Source: Thermoplasmatales archaeon
GTDB taxonomy: Archaea; Thermoplasmatota; E2; DHVEG-1
Length of the DNA: 14,794 nucleotides
Assembly: GCA_023140035.1 (NCBI GenBank)
Contig: JAGLML010000012.1
Coordinates: 1 to 14,794 of the forward strand
Direction of reading: 5' to 3'
Positions within the stretch are counted from its first letter, which is position 1, and every line of letters starts with the position of its first letter. Below the pieces are notes generated by a model. It saw only the letters and a program-made list of their open reading frames with translations. It ran no database searches and was not told the origin of the DNA. The translations under genes were made by a program, and so were the position numbers. Positions 7,302-14,794 of the stretch are shown piece after piece.

Positions 7302-10300
7302 TCAATCCTGAGTTATTCTCGAGGCCACCCTTGCAACATACTCTCCTGAGTGAGTGCCAAAAGGTATGTCCACTCTGAATTGCACATCTACAGTTTGACT
7401 AACGTTATCACTCGAGAAGACCCCTGAAATGTTGAAGATGTCCATTGCGTTAACTTCTCCGATGCCGTTAAACATTTTGTCAGAAGTAATGTCATCATTA
7501 GGATCAGCGTCTGCAAGTATCCATACGTTGTTGGCGATAGTGATAGTATCCATCCATGTTGTGTTGGTAAGGTTTTCTTCAAAATAGACGCTTATGTTGA
7601 AGTTATAGTTTGATGAGTAGGTGATGGTAACAATGTTAGAGGTGTCGCTGAATCCCGGCGATGCAATAACATCTACCCAGTCTGAATCAGGGAGAATAGA
7701 TGTAAACTTGTAGACTCCGTACTCGTCGACTTTCCAGGCTTTTCTACCAGTTGCGTCTTTCACTGTTATGTTGAAATTCCATGAATACGGATCATTAGTC
7801 ATGTTTTGCGTTGAATCCCAACTGTCGTTGCTGCTTGCCCATCGCACCTGACTACCAGGTTTGAAACTAATGTTAATGATTCGGGTTGTACTGTTTATAC
7901 TAGTCTCTGAACAATTTGCGAGAACAAGTTGTGCTTCACCATCAGGCCACAACATGCTGAAGTTGGCAGTTCCTGTAGCGTTTTCATACTGTAGGAACAT
8001 GTTCAAGTTCCCGCCCTGGGTTTGATTGTATGTACTACTATCGCTACCGCTATCGTACCAAGCTGTTATGTTAATGTATTCTAATTCGTCCCATCCATTG
8101 GGTTCCGTAATATTTATTGTGAAGTAGTATTCGCTGTTTACATCAAGTAAACCTGTCACGCTATTGAGCTTTGAATCAGTGCTGTTCATTAAATTATAAT
8201 TGTTGATAATAGGAGTGATAGCTGCGTAGTAGTAGCATATTGCATCAGCACTCGCTGGAGGAGTCTCATCAGCTGAACCAGATTCCTTCCCTATGCTATA
8301 GAATTCATAGTAACCAGTACCTTCTGGAAAGTCAAAACTCCAATTCCACGGGAAGGTATTATCGGGGTTACTAGGATTATTCCAAACGTCCCATTTTGTA
8401 GAATCTCCTAGAGTTGTGGTGGCATTGACATATATCTGATCTATAAAGATATCATCGCCATTAGTAGATGCATCACATTGAAATCGAATCTGCATATCAG
8501 ACGGAAACGTATAAACCGATTCATTAATCCAGACTATTTCATGATAAAACGGACCATTCACAAAATCAGTTCCAGCAACATACGTAGCCACCGTATTCCA
8601 ACTAGACCCATTAAAATACCGCACCCAGAAGTCCTCACCATTCTCCATAGAAACAGCTGTGAACCAAAAATCAACCTTTATATATTGATATCCAGGTGTA
8701 TCAACATCTATCCCATTCGTATGATAAAACGACGATGCTAAACCACTATTATCCTGAATATCCGCCGCATTGCTCCCCTGATGAGCATACGTCCCACCCG
8801 TATACAACGAACAATCACCACCACCATCCGTATAGTTAGTACCAATCCATGGATCTCCACTTGCATTTTCAAAATCATCATAGGTCAATGTGGTCCAAGA
8901 AAAATTATTTTCGCTCCAACGATAGTACAACGTAACATTATCCAAATCAGAACTACCCGTAGCATTAATATTAAACGGCGAAGTTGTAACAATATACGGA
9001 GAAATCGGATCAACTGAAGTGTTCAAAGTCTCAGTTGTAAAATGAAACACAGCAGAAGTATTGCTCTTGCTGTCATTGACTGCAACCTTCCACCAATAGG
9101 TGATACCTTTCGCATCTGCATCACTATACGTCCAACTAACAGTGGAGTTTGCGGGAACACTATAATTAACCTCCTCTATCTCCCATGGGCCTGTTGTATT
9201 TAGAAGCCAGTAAACGGTGAGTTGGTCTCCGTTGGCATCGTTTGCCTTTATTTTACAGGTTGGCTGCAGGCTGACTCCGGTGCTACCATTAGCTGGGCTG
9301 ACATTCTCTATACTCGGTGGGGGATTCAGTTCAAAATAGCAAATTGCATCAGCACTTGCTGGAGGAGGCTCATCAGCTGAACCAGATTTCTTTCCGATGC
9401 TATAAAATTCATAGTGACCTTTACTGTTTGGAAAGTCAAAACTCCAATTCCACGGAGAAGTAACATCTGGATTACTATTATTAGACCATATAACCCAGTC
9501 TGTGCTATTGCCTGGCAGGATTGTCGTAGCATTAACATATATCTGATCTATATAGACATCATCACTATTTATTGAAGCATCACATTGAAATCGAATCTGC
9601 ATATCAGACGGAAACGTATAAACCGATTCATTAATCCAAACCGTCTCATGATAAAACGGACCATTCACAAAATCAGTTCCAGCAACATACGTAGCCACCG
9701 TATTCCAACTAGACCCATTAAAATACCGCACCCAGAAGTCCTCACCAACCTCCATATCATCAGCTGTAAACCAAAAATCAACCTTTATATATTCATATTC
9801 AGGCGTGTGAACATCTATCCCATTCGTATGATAAAACGATGATGCAACACCACTATTATCCTGAATATCTGCCGAATTGTTACCCTGATGAGCATACGTC
9901 CCACCCGTATACAACAAACAATCACCACCACCATCCGTATAGTTGGTGCCAGTCCATGGGTCTCCACTTGCATCTTCAAAATCATCATAGGTCAATGTGT
10001 CCCAGTCAGTAAAATTATAATCACTCCAACGATAGTACAACGTAACGTTATCCAAATCAGAAGGACCCGTAGCATTAATATTAAATAGCGAAGTTGTAAC
10101 AATGTACGGAGAAATCGGATCAACTGAAGTATTCAAAGCCTCTGTTGTAAAATAAAACACAGCAGAAGCATTGCTTATGCTGTCATTGACTACAGCCTTC
10201 CACCAATAGGAAGTGCTAAATAAGTCTGCCTGGTTAAACGTCCAACTAACGCTGGAGTTTGCGGGAACACCTGGATTAATCTGCCGTAAAGTCCATGGAC

Positions 10301-13300
10301 CCGTTGTATTTTCATACCAGTAAACGTCAAGCATGCCGCCGTCACTATCGTTTGCCCAAATCCGACAAATTGGTTCCCGGCTCACATTTGTTGTCCCGTT
10401 GGGAGCTGGATATATGAGATCTATGGCAGGTACTGTATTGAGACTACCGTTATAAAAACAGATTGTGTCAGCAATGCCTGGAGCTGATTCATCAGGGAAG
10501 CCAGATTTTTTCCCTATGCTGTAAAACTCATAGAACCCTGTACCATTATAGAAGCCAAAGCTCCATTCCCATGGTGACACGGTATCAGTTTCATTTTCAA
10601 CCCAGCTATCCCAACTGCTGTTATCAGTTGAATAACGGTACCAAAGTGTAACGTTGTTTAAACCACTTGCTGCTGTTGCGGTAATAATAAGCGGCGAATA
10701 TGTTATCATATATGGAGAAATCTTATCAACTGACGTGTCAGTAACATTTTGTTCACTACCAAAACTAAGAAATGTGTCTGGCGAGTTCATGGTATTGTAG
10801 CTTGTGTTTATCCAATCAGTAGAACGTTTTATGTTTGAAATCCGAGCCTCATCGAGTGATCCATTCCAATCTCTTCCGCCACCGTTCTGATTTCCAATAG
10901 TTAATGTATCATAAACATTGTTTATCGTGGCACCATATTGTCCTGACCAATCAACCTCTAACGCCCCATTATTATACAAATATGCATCACCAGCGTCATA
11001 AGTAATTGCAGTATGGACCCATGTACCAGAAAAGTCAAAAGAACCACCAGTTGAATAATCATTACTATTGATAACAAATCTCATATTTTGTGGACCGGTT
11101 CTCCAATATAAACACCAATCATTATCATTCCAATTGAGTCCTTCAGTGAAAAGCCTGAAAAGCGGTTGAATATCACTTGTACTTCTATATATCCATGTCT
11201 CTGCTGTCAAAGCTGTAGATATAGTGGCAAAATTGTTAATATCTACGCGATGATCCCCATTGTACTGTCTACCCCCAGCTATCTTACAACTAGCATTATA
11301 TGACGTCCCACTATTGATGCCATCATATCCATAAGAAGTTGAATCATTCAGAGAATTCCCGTGAAAATGCCAGACAGAAACATAATTTGAATCCCAAGTA
11401 CCCGATACATTCTCCTGACTACTACAAACACTATTATTATAATACATCCAAATCTTTGTATCAACAGATGAATTCAAACTGGTTACATTAACCCAGGCGA
11501 CAATCTCACCAGTAGTTCCGTTGAATAGTTCAATCTCATGATTCAACTGTGTACTATTATCACTATAAAGAACAAATGCGATATCGTCGCCATCATTCTG
11601 GGCCTTATTAGCCAGATCACCATCTGTATTACTCACTAAAATAGGGAAGTTTACCAGATCAGAATTAACCTGAGAAGAATTAACTGTGATAAGTTTCCGG
11701 TAGCCCCAGTTTGAATTCCACCAGGTACTGCCCTCAAAATCTAGATTATTTTCATCAGAAAAAACAAGGTAACTTATCTCACCATATGATGGTTTTAAGC
11801 CGGATTGTAATTCCTCCCACGATGGCGCACGGAACCACATTCTTATTGTTCTAGGGCTTTGTAACTCAACATGATCAGTATAAGCTATCTTGTTCAACGC
11901 TTTAATTTTAGTCGGTAATTTCTCCCTTAGCCGTTCAATCTCTCGTTCTATTTCGCATTTTCCATTTCCAGTAATAAAAACCTTTGGAATATCACTGTTG
12001 GCATTCTTTTCCTCATTTTTAATTGTGTCTTCGACAACTTCTATTGTCTCTAAAGTTAATGCATCAGAAAACATGGGAACAAAAACTACGTTTGTTCCAT
12101 GAGGTCCATCTATTGTTCTTTCCACATAAAAACTTGCACCAGGAAGCACCGTTAGTTCCTCGTGTCTTTTATCTACAATGAATATAGTGCCTCCGCTCTT
12201 CAAATCAGAACTTGTTTGATTTTTAGATTCAAAAAAATTATCAATGGGATTATCTACATTATTATCTTCCTGTAAAACAGTAAATGCACAATGCTGAGAA
12301 ACACTAATGTTGTCCCTATTCAAAACAGTAACCATAATTGTATAATTACCAGGATCAATATCATGGACTAACCATATGTTCTGCCAGAAACCAGAATAAA
12401 TCGTGTCATTCACAATAGTTCCTTCAACAAATGACAAATTGACCGTTTCTAACCCACTAATTTCTGCAACAACAGAAGCAACACCAACTGAATCAGAAGC
12501 AGAAACATTCAACAAAAGAGAATCACCTAAATTTACCATATCAGGAAAAACATCAAATGATGAAATGCTAGGATAAGACGAGGATGTAGTCTCCTGGGGA
12601 CTAATAATAGGGACAAAAGCAACAAATAACAAAACGATTGTCAATATTATAGCTAAAAACTTCTTATAGCCGCCTAATTTTACTGGGCAAAAACCATTAT
12701 TGCCTCCCCATTTTTTATTAAAAAACAAAGAATTCAATGCGTTAGATTGTCCTTTCTTTAACCTACTCCGTGGATAGGTGGAAGCAGTTGATTTTATCAA
12801 CTCATTTTCAGGTGATGGTGTTTCATCCAAAAGAAACAAATCTAGAGTTTCACCTGTCGATTTTTCTTTATGCTCAGAAATAGTGTCCTTTCTTAAAACC
12901 TTATCCACCCTCTCCTCAATATTATTTTCTGATCCCACCATTATTCTTTTCCGATCAGAGCATATCAAATCTGAATTAACAAGGAGTTTTTTACCTATGA
13001 CATTAGGCTTGGATATACCAATTATTGCTGATAAAAAAAAGTTGAAACTAGCTACTATCACAAAAGAAGGAGTAGAAGACACTTCCGTGTCATCTACAAT
13101 AACCTTGATAGTCCAACGTCCCGGGTTTGCCTTATTATCGATACCAAGGTAGAAGGAATAAGTATGATTTTCTTCTAAGCATTTAGATGATCTTATATAT
13201 AATGAATCATGACCACTTACATCTTTCCAAATACCGTGATCATATTCCCATCGATAGTAATTTTTGAGAGAGCGATCCTGTGGATCTGGAATATCGTCTC

Positions 13301-13529
13301 CTTGATAGGCAATAATTGTGATTTTCTGCGCTTCCGTAATAAGGGAAACATCGAAACAATGATAACTTCCAGCAATAAGAATAGGGTTACTTATGGAGAC
13401 ATGTTGTTCTTTGAACCTAACGTCTTTTATCAAAGAAGCTTGAGAGGATGGAAAACAAGAAACCACTAAAGATATAAGTATAAATATTAATATCAATAAC
13501 GATTTAAACTGAATTTTTCTTACTGGCAT
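7302..13529 (-). CDS. 2075-aa DUF2341/LamG multidomain surface protein with fused N-terminal part
   Basis: Layout by residue: 7-28, signal peptide; 45-158, domain paralogous to the left-edge gene; 159-171, weak hydrophobic stretch; 175-288, charged hydrophilic region; 290-310, strong hydrophobic segment FLAIILTIVLLFVAFVPIIS; 320-420, Ig-like domain; 440-600, unassigned region with a short Glu/Lys/Arg-rich helix near 525-545; 602-720, DUF2341; 716-925, LamG-like domain; 931-1031, A module; 1032-1133, FN3-like B module; 1134-1402, A module interrupted at about 1177-1342; 1403-1503, B module; 1504-1768, A module interrupted at about 1546-1710; 1773-2075, C-terminal module. There are dozens of sequons and no C-terminal anchor. 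A TATA-like ATTTATAC lies at 13561-13568, about 32-40 bp before the start. Two hydrophobic segments plus the first domain suggest that a left-edge-type gene was fused to a 1399-type gene. No catalytic motif is seen; binding or adhesion is inferred. Confidence 0.92.
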   Translation of the reverse strand: MPVRKIQFKSLLILIFILISLVVSCFPSSQASLIKDVRFKEQHVSISNPILIAGSYHCFDVSLITEAQKITIIAYQGDDIPDPQDRSLKNYYRWEYDHGIWKDVSGHDSLYIRSSKCLEENHTYSFYLGIDNKANPGRWTIKVIVDDTEVSSTPSFVIVASFNFFLSAIIGISKPNVIGKKLLVNSDLICSDRKRIMVGSENNIEERVDKVLRKDTISEHKEKSTGETLDLFLLDETPSPENELIKSTASTYPRSRLKKGQSNALNSLFFNKKWGGNNGFCPVKLGGYKKFLAIILTIVLLFVAFVPIISPQETTSSSYPSISSFDVFPDMVNLGDSLLLNVSASDSVGVASVVAEISGLETVNLSFVEGTIVNDTIYSGFWQNIWLVHDIDPGNYTIMVTVLNRDNISVSQHCAFTVLQEDNNVDNPIDNFFESKNQTSSDLKSGGTIFIVDKRHEELTVLPGASFYVERTIDGPHGTNVVFVPMFSDALTLETIEVVEDTIKNEEKNANSDIPKVFITGNGKCEIEREIERLREKLPTKIKALNKIAYTDHVELQSPRTIRMWFRAPSWEELQSGLKPSYGEISYLVFSDENNLDFEGSTWWNSNWGYRKLITVNSSQVNSDLVNFPILVSNTDGDLANKAQNDGDDIAFVLYSDNSTQLNHEIELFNGTTGEIVAWVNVTSLNSSVDTKIWMYYNNSVCSSQENVSGTWDSNYVSVWHFHGNSLNDSTSYGYDGINSGTSYNASCKIAGGRQYNGDHRVDINNFATISTALTAETWIYRSTSDIQPLFRLFTEGLNWNDNDWCLYWRTGPQNMRFVINSNDYSTGGSFDFSGTWVHTAITYDAGDAYLYNNGALEVDWSGQYGATINNVYDTLTIGNQNGGGRDWNGSLDEARISNIKRSTDWINTSYNTMNSPDTFLSFGSEQNVTDTSVDKISPYMITYSPLIITATAASGLNNVTLWYRYSTDNSSWDSWVENETDTVSPWEWSFGFYNGTGFYEFYSIGKKSGFPDESAPGIADTICFYNGSLNTVPAIDLIYPAPNGTTNVSREPICRIWANDSDGGMLDVYWYENTTGPWTLRQINPGVPANSSVSWTFNQADLFSTSYWWKAVVNDSISNASAVFYFTTEALNTSVDPISPYIVTTSLFNINATGPSDLDNVTLYYRWSDYNFTDWDTLTYDDFEDASGDPWTGTNYTDGGGDCLLYTGGTYAHQGNNSADIQDNSGVASSFYHTNGIDVHTPEYEYIKVDFWFTADDMEVGEDFWVRYFNGSSWNTVATYVAGTDFVNGPFYHETVWINESVYTFPSDMQIRFQCDASINSDDVYIDQIYVNATTILPGNSTDWVIWSNNSNPDVTSPWNWSFDFPNSKGHYEFYSIGKKSGSADEPPPASADAICYFELNPPPSIENVSPANGSTGVSLQPTCKIKANDANGDQLTVYWLLNTTGPWEIEEVNYSVPANSTVSWTYSDADAKGITYWWKVAVNDSKSNTSAVFHFTTETLNTSVDPISPYIVTTSPFNINATGSSDLDNVTLYYRWSENNFSWTTLTYDDFENASGDPWIGTNYTDGGGDCSLYTGGTYAHQGSNAADIQDNSGLASSFYHTNGIDVDTPGYQYIKVDFWFTAVSMENGEDFWVRYFNGSSWNTVATYVAGTDFVNGPFYHEIVWINESVYTFPSDMQIRFQCDASTNGDDIFIDQIYVNATTTLGDSTKWDVWNNPSNPDNTFPWNWSFDFPEGTGYYEFYSIGKESGSADETPPASADAICYYYAAITPIINNYNLMNSTDSKLNSVTGLLDVNSEYYFTINITEPNGWDELEYINITAWYDSGSDSSTYNQTQGGNLNMFLQYENATGTANFSMLWPDGEAQLVLANCSETSINSTTRIINISFKPGSQVRWASSNDSWDSTQNMTNDPYSWNFNITVKDATGRKAWKVDEYGVYKFTSILPDSDWVDVIASPGFSDTSNIVTITYSSNYNFNISVYFEENLTNTTWMDTITIANNVWILADADPNDDITSDKMFNGIGEVNAMDIFNISGVFSSDNVSQTVDVQFRVDIPFGTHSGEYVARVASRITQD
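8400..8894 (-). other. Inserted jelly-roll-like domain, copy 2
   Basis: Residues about 1546-1710 interrupt the A module between YYRWSENNFSW and TKWDVWNNPSNPDN. The pattern is YDDFENASGDPW, YIKVDFWFTA, EDFWVRYFNGSSW, then MQIRFQCDAS..GDDIFIDQIYV at the end. This resembles the secreted MAM/CBM-type beta-sandwich domains, whose last strands read RFxCxAxxxxDxxxIDxI. The ligand is unknown. Confidence 0.65.
8415..9100. repeat. Intragenic ~0.69-kb tandem repeat, copy 2
   Basis: Nearly identical at the DNA level to 9522-10210; the offset is 1107 bp at the left end and 1110 bp at the right. It encodes the end of a B module, the first half of an A module and the inserted jelly-roll-like domain. Long stretches match exactly, for example from GACCCATTAAAATACCGCAC through the adjoining bases. 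Confidence 0.85.
9504..10001 (-). other. Inserted jelly-roll-like domain, copy 1
   Basis: Residues about 1177-1342, inserted at the same point of the preceding A module (between YYRWSDYNFTDW and TDWVIWSNNSNPDV). By eye about 89% identical in protein to copy 2 (roughly 17 differences in 159 residues). Confidence 0.65.
9522..10210. repeat. Intragenic ~0.69-kb tandem repeat, copy 1
   Basis: Partner of 8415-9100. Similarity fades abruptly outside this block: the neighbouring B modules are only about half identical in protein, so this segment was duplicated or homogenised more recently than its surroundings. Confidence 0.85.
10627..10686. repeat. 60-bp segment identical to 4545-4604
   Basis: Every base from GTTGAATAACGGTACC through GCGGTAATA matches the 1399-aa gene at 4545-4604. 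It encodes the ATAASGLNNVTLWYRYSTD strand region of the uninterrupted A module in both proteins. Sequence on either side differs at many third codon positions. Confidence 0.85.
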
Positions 13530-13659
13530 CCCATCAACTACAAAATGAATGCCATTTGATGTATAAATATTTTAGCTTTCAAATATAGTATTATAAGACT
13601 ATCATAAATTATTAAAAAGCAAATTAGATAAACCAAATTACAGATGAAAGGTAAGTTTT
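13530..13659. promoter_or_regulatory. Divergent promoter region
   Basis: 130 bp of AT-rich DNA between the 2075-aa gene (minus) and the phosphofructokinase (plus). The minus-strand TATA-like ATTTATAC at 13561-13568 serves the 2075-aa gene. For the plus strand, several AT-rich candidates exist (13580-13612) and none stands out. GAAAGGT at 13646-13652 is a fair Shine-Dalgarno for the ATG at 13660. A 6-bp inverted repeat TGGCAT/ATGCCA (13524-13529, 13549-13554) includes the minus-strand start codon and may be chance. Confidence 0.5.
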
Positions 13660-14694
13660 ATGAAAAAAATAGGTGTTCTAACAGGTGGGGGAGATTGCCC
13701 AGGTTTAAACGCTGTGATACGAGCTGTTGTTAAAAAATCTAACAAATACAGATGGGCAACTATCGGCATAAAAAATGGTTGGAAAGGTCTTATTGATGGA
13801 GACACGACTCCTTTATCTAATCACCATGTTTCTGGCATTTTGCCTAAAGGAGGAACAATTCTCGGAACATCAAGAACGAATCCACTCAAAGAAAAAGAAG
13901 ACGGCAAAAAACTCACTGAAAATATAAATAAATTTGGAATTGATGCCATTGTTGTTATTGGTGGAGAAGATACATTAGGAGCAGCATTAAAAGTACATAA
14001 AATGGGCATACCTGTAGTTGGTGTTCCAAAAACAATTGATAACGATCTCTCAGGAACTGATTTCACATTCGGATTTGATACCGCAATTTCAATTGTTACA
14101 GAAGCAATAGATAGATTACATACAACTGCTGAATCACATCATAGAATCATAGTGGTAGAGGTTATGGGCAGACATACAGGATGGATTGCAACGATGGCAG
14201 GTATGGCAGGCGGAGCAGATGAAATATTGATTCCTGAGAAACCATTTGATATAAATGTGATATGCAAAAAGCTAAAAGAACGGTATGATAATGGAAAAAC
14301 ATTTAGCATAGTAGTAGTCTCAGAAGGTGCAAAACCAAGGGATATGAATAAACTGGCCACTCTGACAGAGCAAAAAGACGAATTTGGCCATGTCAGACTA
14401 GGTGGCATAGGCAATATTATAGCAAAAGAAATAGAAAAAAGAATGGGCGTTGAAACTAGAGTTACTATATTAGGGCATGTACAAAGAGGAGGAACGCCTA
14501 CTGCATATGATAGGATTTTGGCAACTCGGTTTGGTGTCGCTGCTGTTGAATTAATAAAGGAGGGAAATTATGGGAAGATGGTTGCTCTGCAGGGCAATAA
14601 AATTGTTCCAGTTGAATTAGAGACTGCTGTTTCTAAACTAAAAACGGTTGACATGAAATTATATGAAATTGCAGAAATTTTCTTTGGAAAATAA
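13660..14694 (+). CDS. 6-phosphofructokinase, PfkA family, predicted pyrophosphate-dependent
   Basis: 344 aa, full length for the short PfkA family. It phosphorylates fructose 6-phosphate to fructose 1,6-bisphosphate in the cytoplasm. Visible motifs are the phosphate-donor loop GGGDCPGLN (9-17), GGED (101-104), PKTIDND (123-129) with catalytic D127 and D129, VMGRHTGW (168-175), a SEG motif (221-223) and GHVQRGGTPTAYDR (272-285), which binds the sugar phosphate. Asp at 104 and Lys at 124, where ATP-using enzymes such as E. coli PfkA have Gly, are the classical pair of pyrophosphate-dependent enzymes (e.g. Amycolatopsis type); the reaction would then be reversible. GAAAGGT 7 nt before the ATG supports this start; the nearby ATG at 13644 is out of frame. 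It is transcribed alone and divergently from the surface locus. Donor specificity is predicted from motifs only. Confidence 0.95.
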   Translation: MKKIGVLTGGGDCPGLNAVIRAVVKKSNKYRWATIGIKNGWKGLIDGDTTPLSNHHVSGILPKGGTILGTSRTNPLKEKEDGKKLTENINKFGIDAIVVIGGEDTLGAALKVHKMGIPVVGVPKTIDNDLSGTDFTFGFDTAISIVTEAIDRLHTTAESHHRIIVVEVMGRHTGWIATMAGMAGGADEILIPEKPFDINVICKKLKERYDNGKTFSIVVVSEGAKPRDMNKLATLTEQKDEFGHVRLGGIGNIIAKEIEKRMGVETRVTILGHVQRGGTPTAYDRILATRFGVAAVELIKEGNYGKMVALQGNKIVPVELETAVSKLKTVDMKLYEIAEIFFGK

Positions 14695-14777
14695 TACAGT
14701 CATAAAATTGATCATATGCATTTCAATTTTCACGGCTTTTACCTTCCTCACAAAGACGTATCAAGATAAGAGTGAAA

Positions 14778-14794
14778 TAGGGGTTCCACCCCTA
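14778..14794. terminator. Perfect 7-bp hairpin at the right edge
   Basis: TAGGGGT-TCC-ACCCCTA is a GC-rich perfect stem with a 3-nt loop, 84 bp downstream of the phosphofructokinase stop. Whether a T-run follows is beyond the window, so it may be a terminator or part of another element. Confidence 0.4.

Noticed and set aside
8478..9842. Two plus-strand frames (8478-8741 and 9585-9842) encoding nearly the same basic peptide
   Set aside because: They are antisense shadows of the duplicated inserted domain in the 2075-aa gene; their similarity follows from the DNA duplication.
12778..13152. 124-codon plus-strand frame inside the 2075-aa gene
   Set aside because: Antisense to a region with continuous coding on the minus strand; no family features.
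14139..14414. Minus-strand 91-codon frame inside the phosphofructokinase gene
   Set aside because: Shadow of a strongly conserved enzyme gene.

Overview
The window looks like a chromosome segment of an AT-rich archaeon. The evidence is a set of very large exported proteins crowded with N-X-S/T glycosylation sequons, TATA-like boxes of the TTTATA type 25-40 bp before several starts, weak or missing Shine-Dalgarno sites, and DUF2341/LamG/Ig-module architectures common in uncultured Thermoplasmatota and related sediment archaea. The phylum is an inference from protein style, not a computed placement.

Layout, left to right. Minus strand, 1-810: 5' part of a secreted protein that runs off the left edge. 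Minus, 905-1969: a 354-aa secreted protein that is essentially a stand-alone copy of a module found at the C-terminus of both giant proteins. Minus, 2162-6361: a 1399-aa surface protein (cytoplasmic tail, membrane segment, DUF2341, LamG-like domain, Ig/FN3-like modules, C-terminal module). Minus, 6367-6990: a 207-aa zinc-ribbon/HTH protein resembling the DNA-binding half of an IS1-type transposase but with no catalytic domain; it ends 5 bp before the 1399-aa gene. 6991-7301: AT-rich intergenic region with two 54-bp direct repeats, each carrying a TATA-like box and a perfect 13-bp palindrome. Minus, 7302-13529: a 2075-aa surface giant of the same family with an extra N-terminal part. 13530-13659: divergent intergenic region. 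Plus, 13660-14694: a complete PfkA-type phosphofructokinase whose signature residues predict use of pyrophosphate. A perfect hairpin lies at the right edge.

The minus-strand genes form a surface-protein locus built from a shared kit. The left-edge protein is a paralogue of the N-terminus of the 2075-aa protein, and the 354-aa protein is a paralogue of the C-termini of both giants. The giants share DUF2341, LamG-like, A-type (SVDPISPY...ADAICYF) and B-type (FN3-like) modules. The most striking feature is that the A module occurs either uninterrupted or with an unrelated domain inserted at one fixed loop: a jelly-roll-like domain (twice, from a recent ~0.69-kb duplication) in one giant, and a different ~215-residue domain in the other. 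The zinc-ribbon gene, coupled to the 1399-aa gene and preceded by duplicated promoter-like palindromes, is a candidate autoregulator of the locus. The phosphofructokinase is transcribed divergently and is probably unrelated in function.
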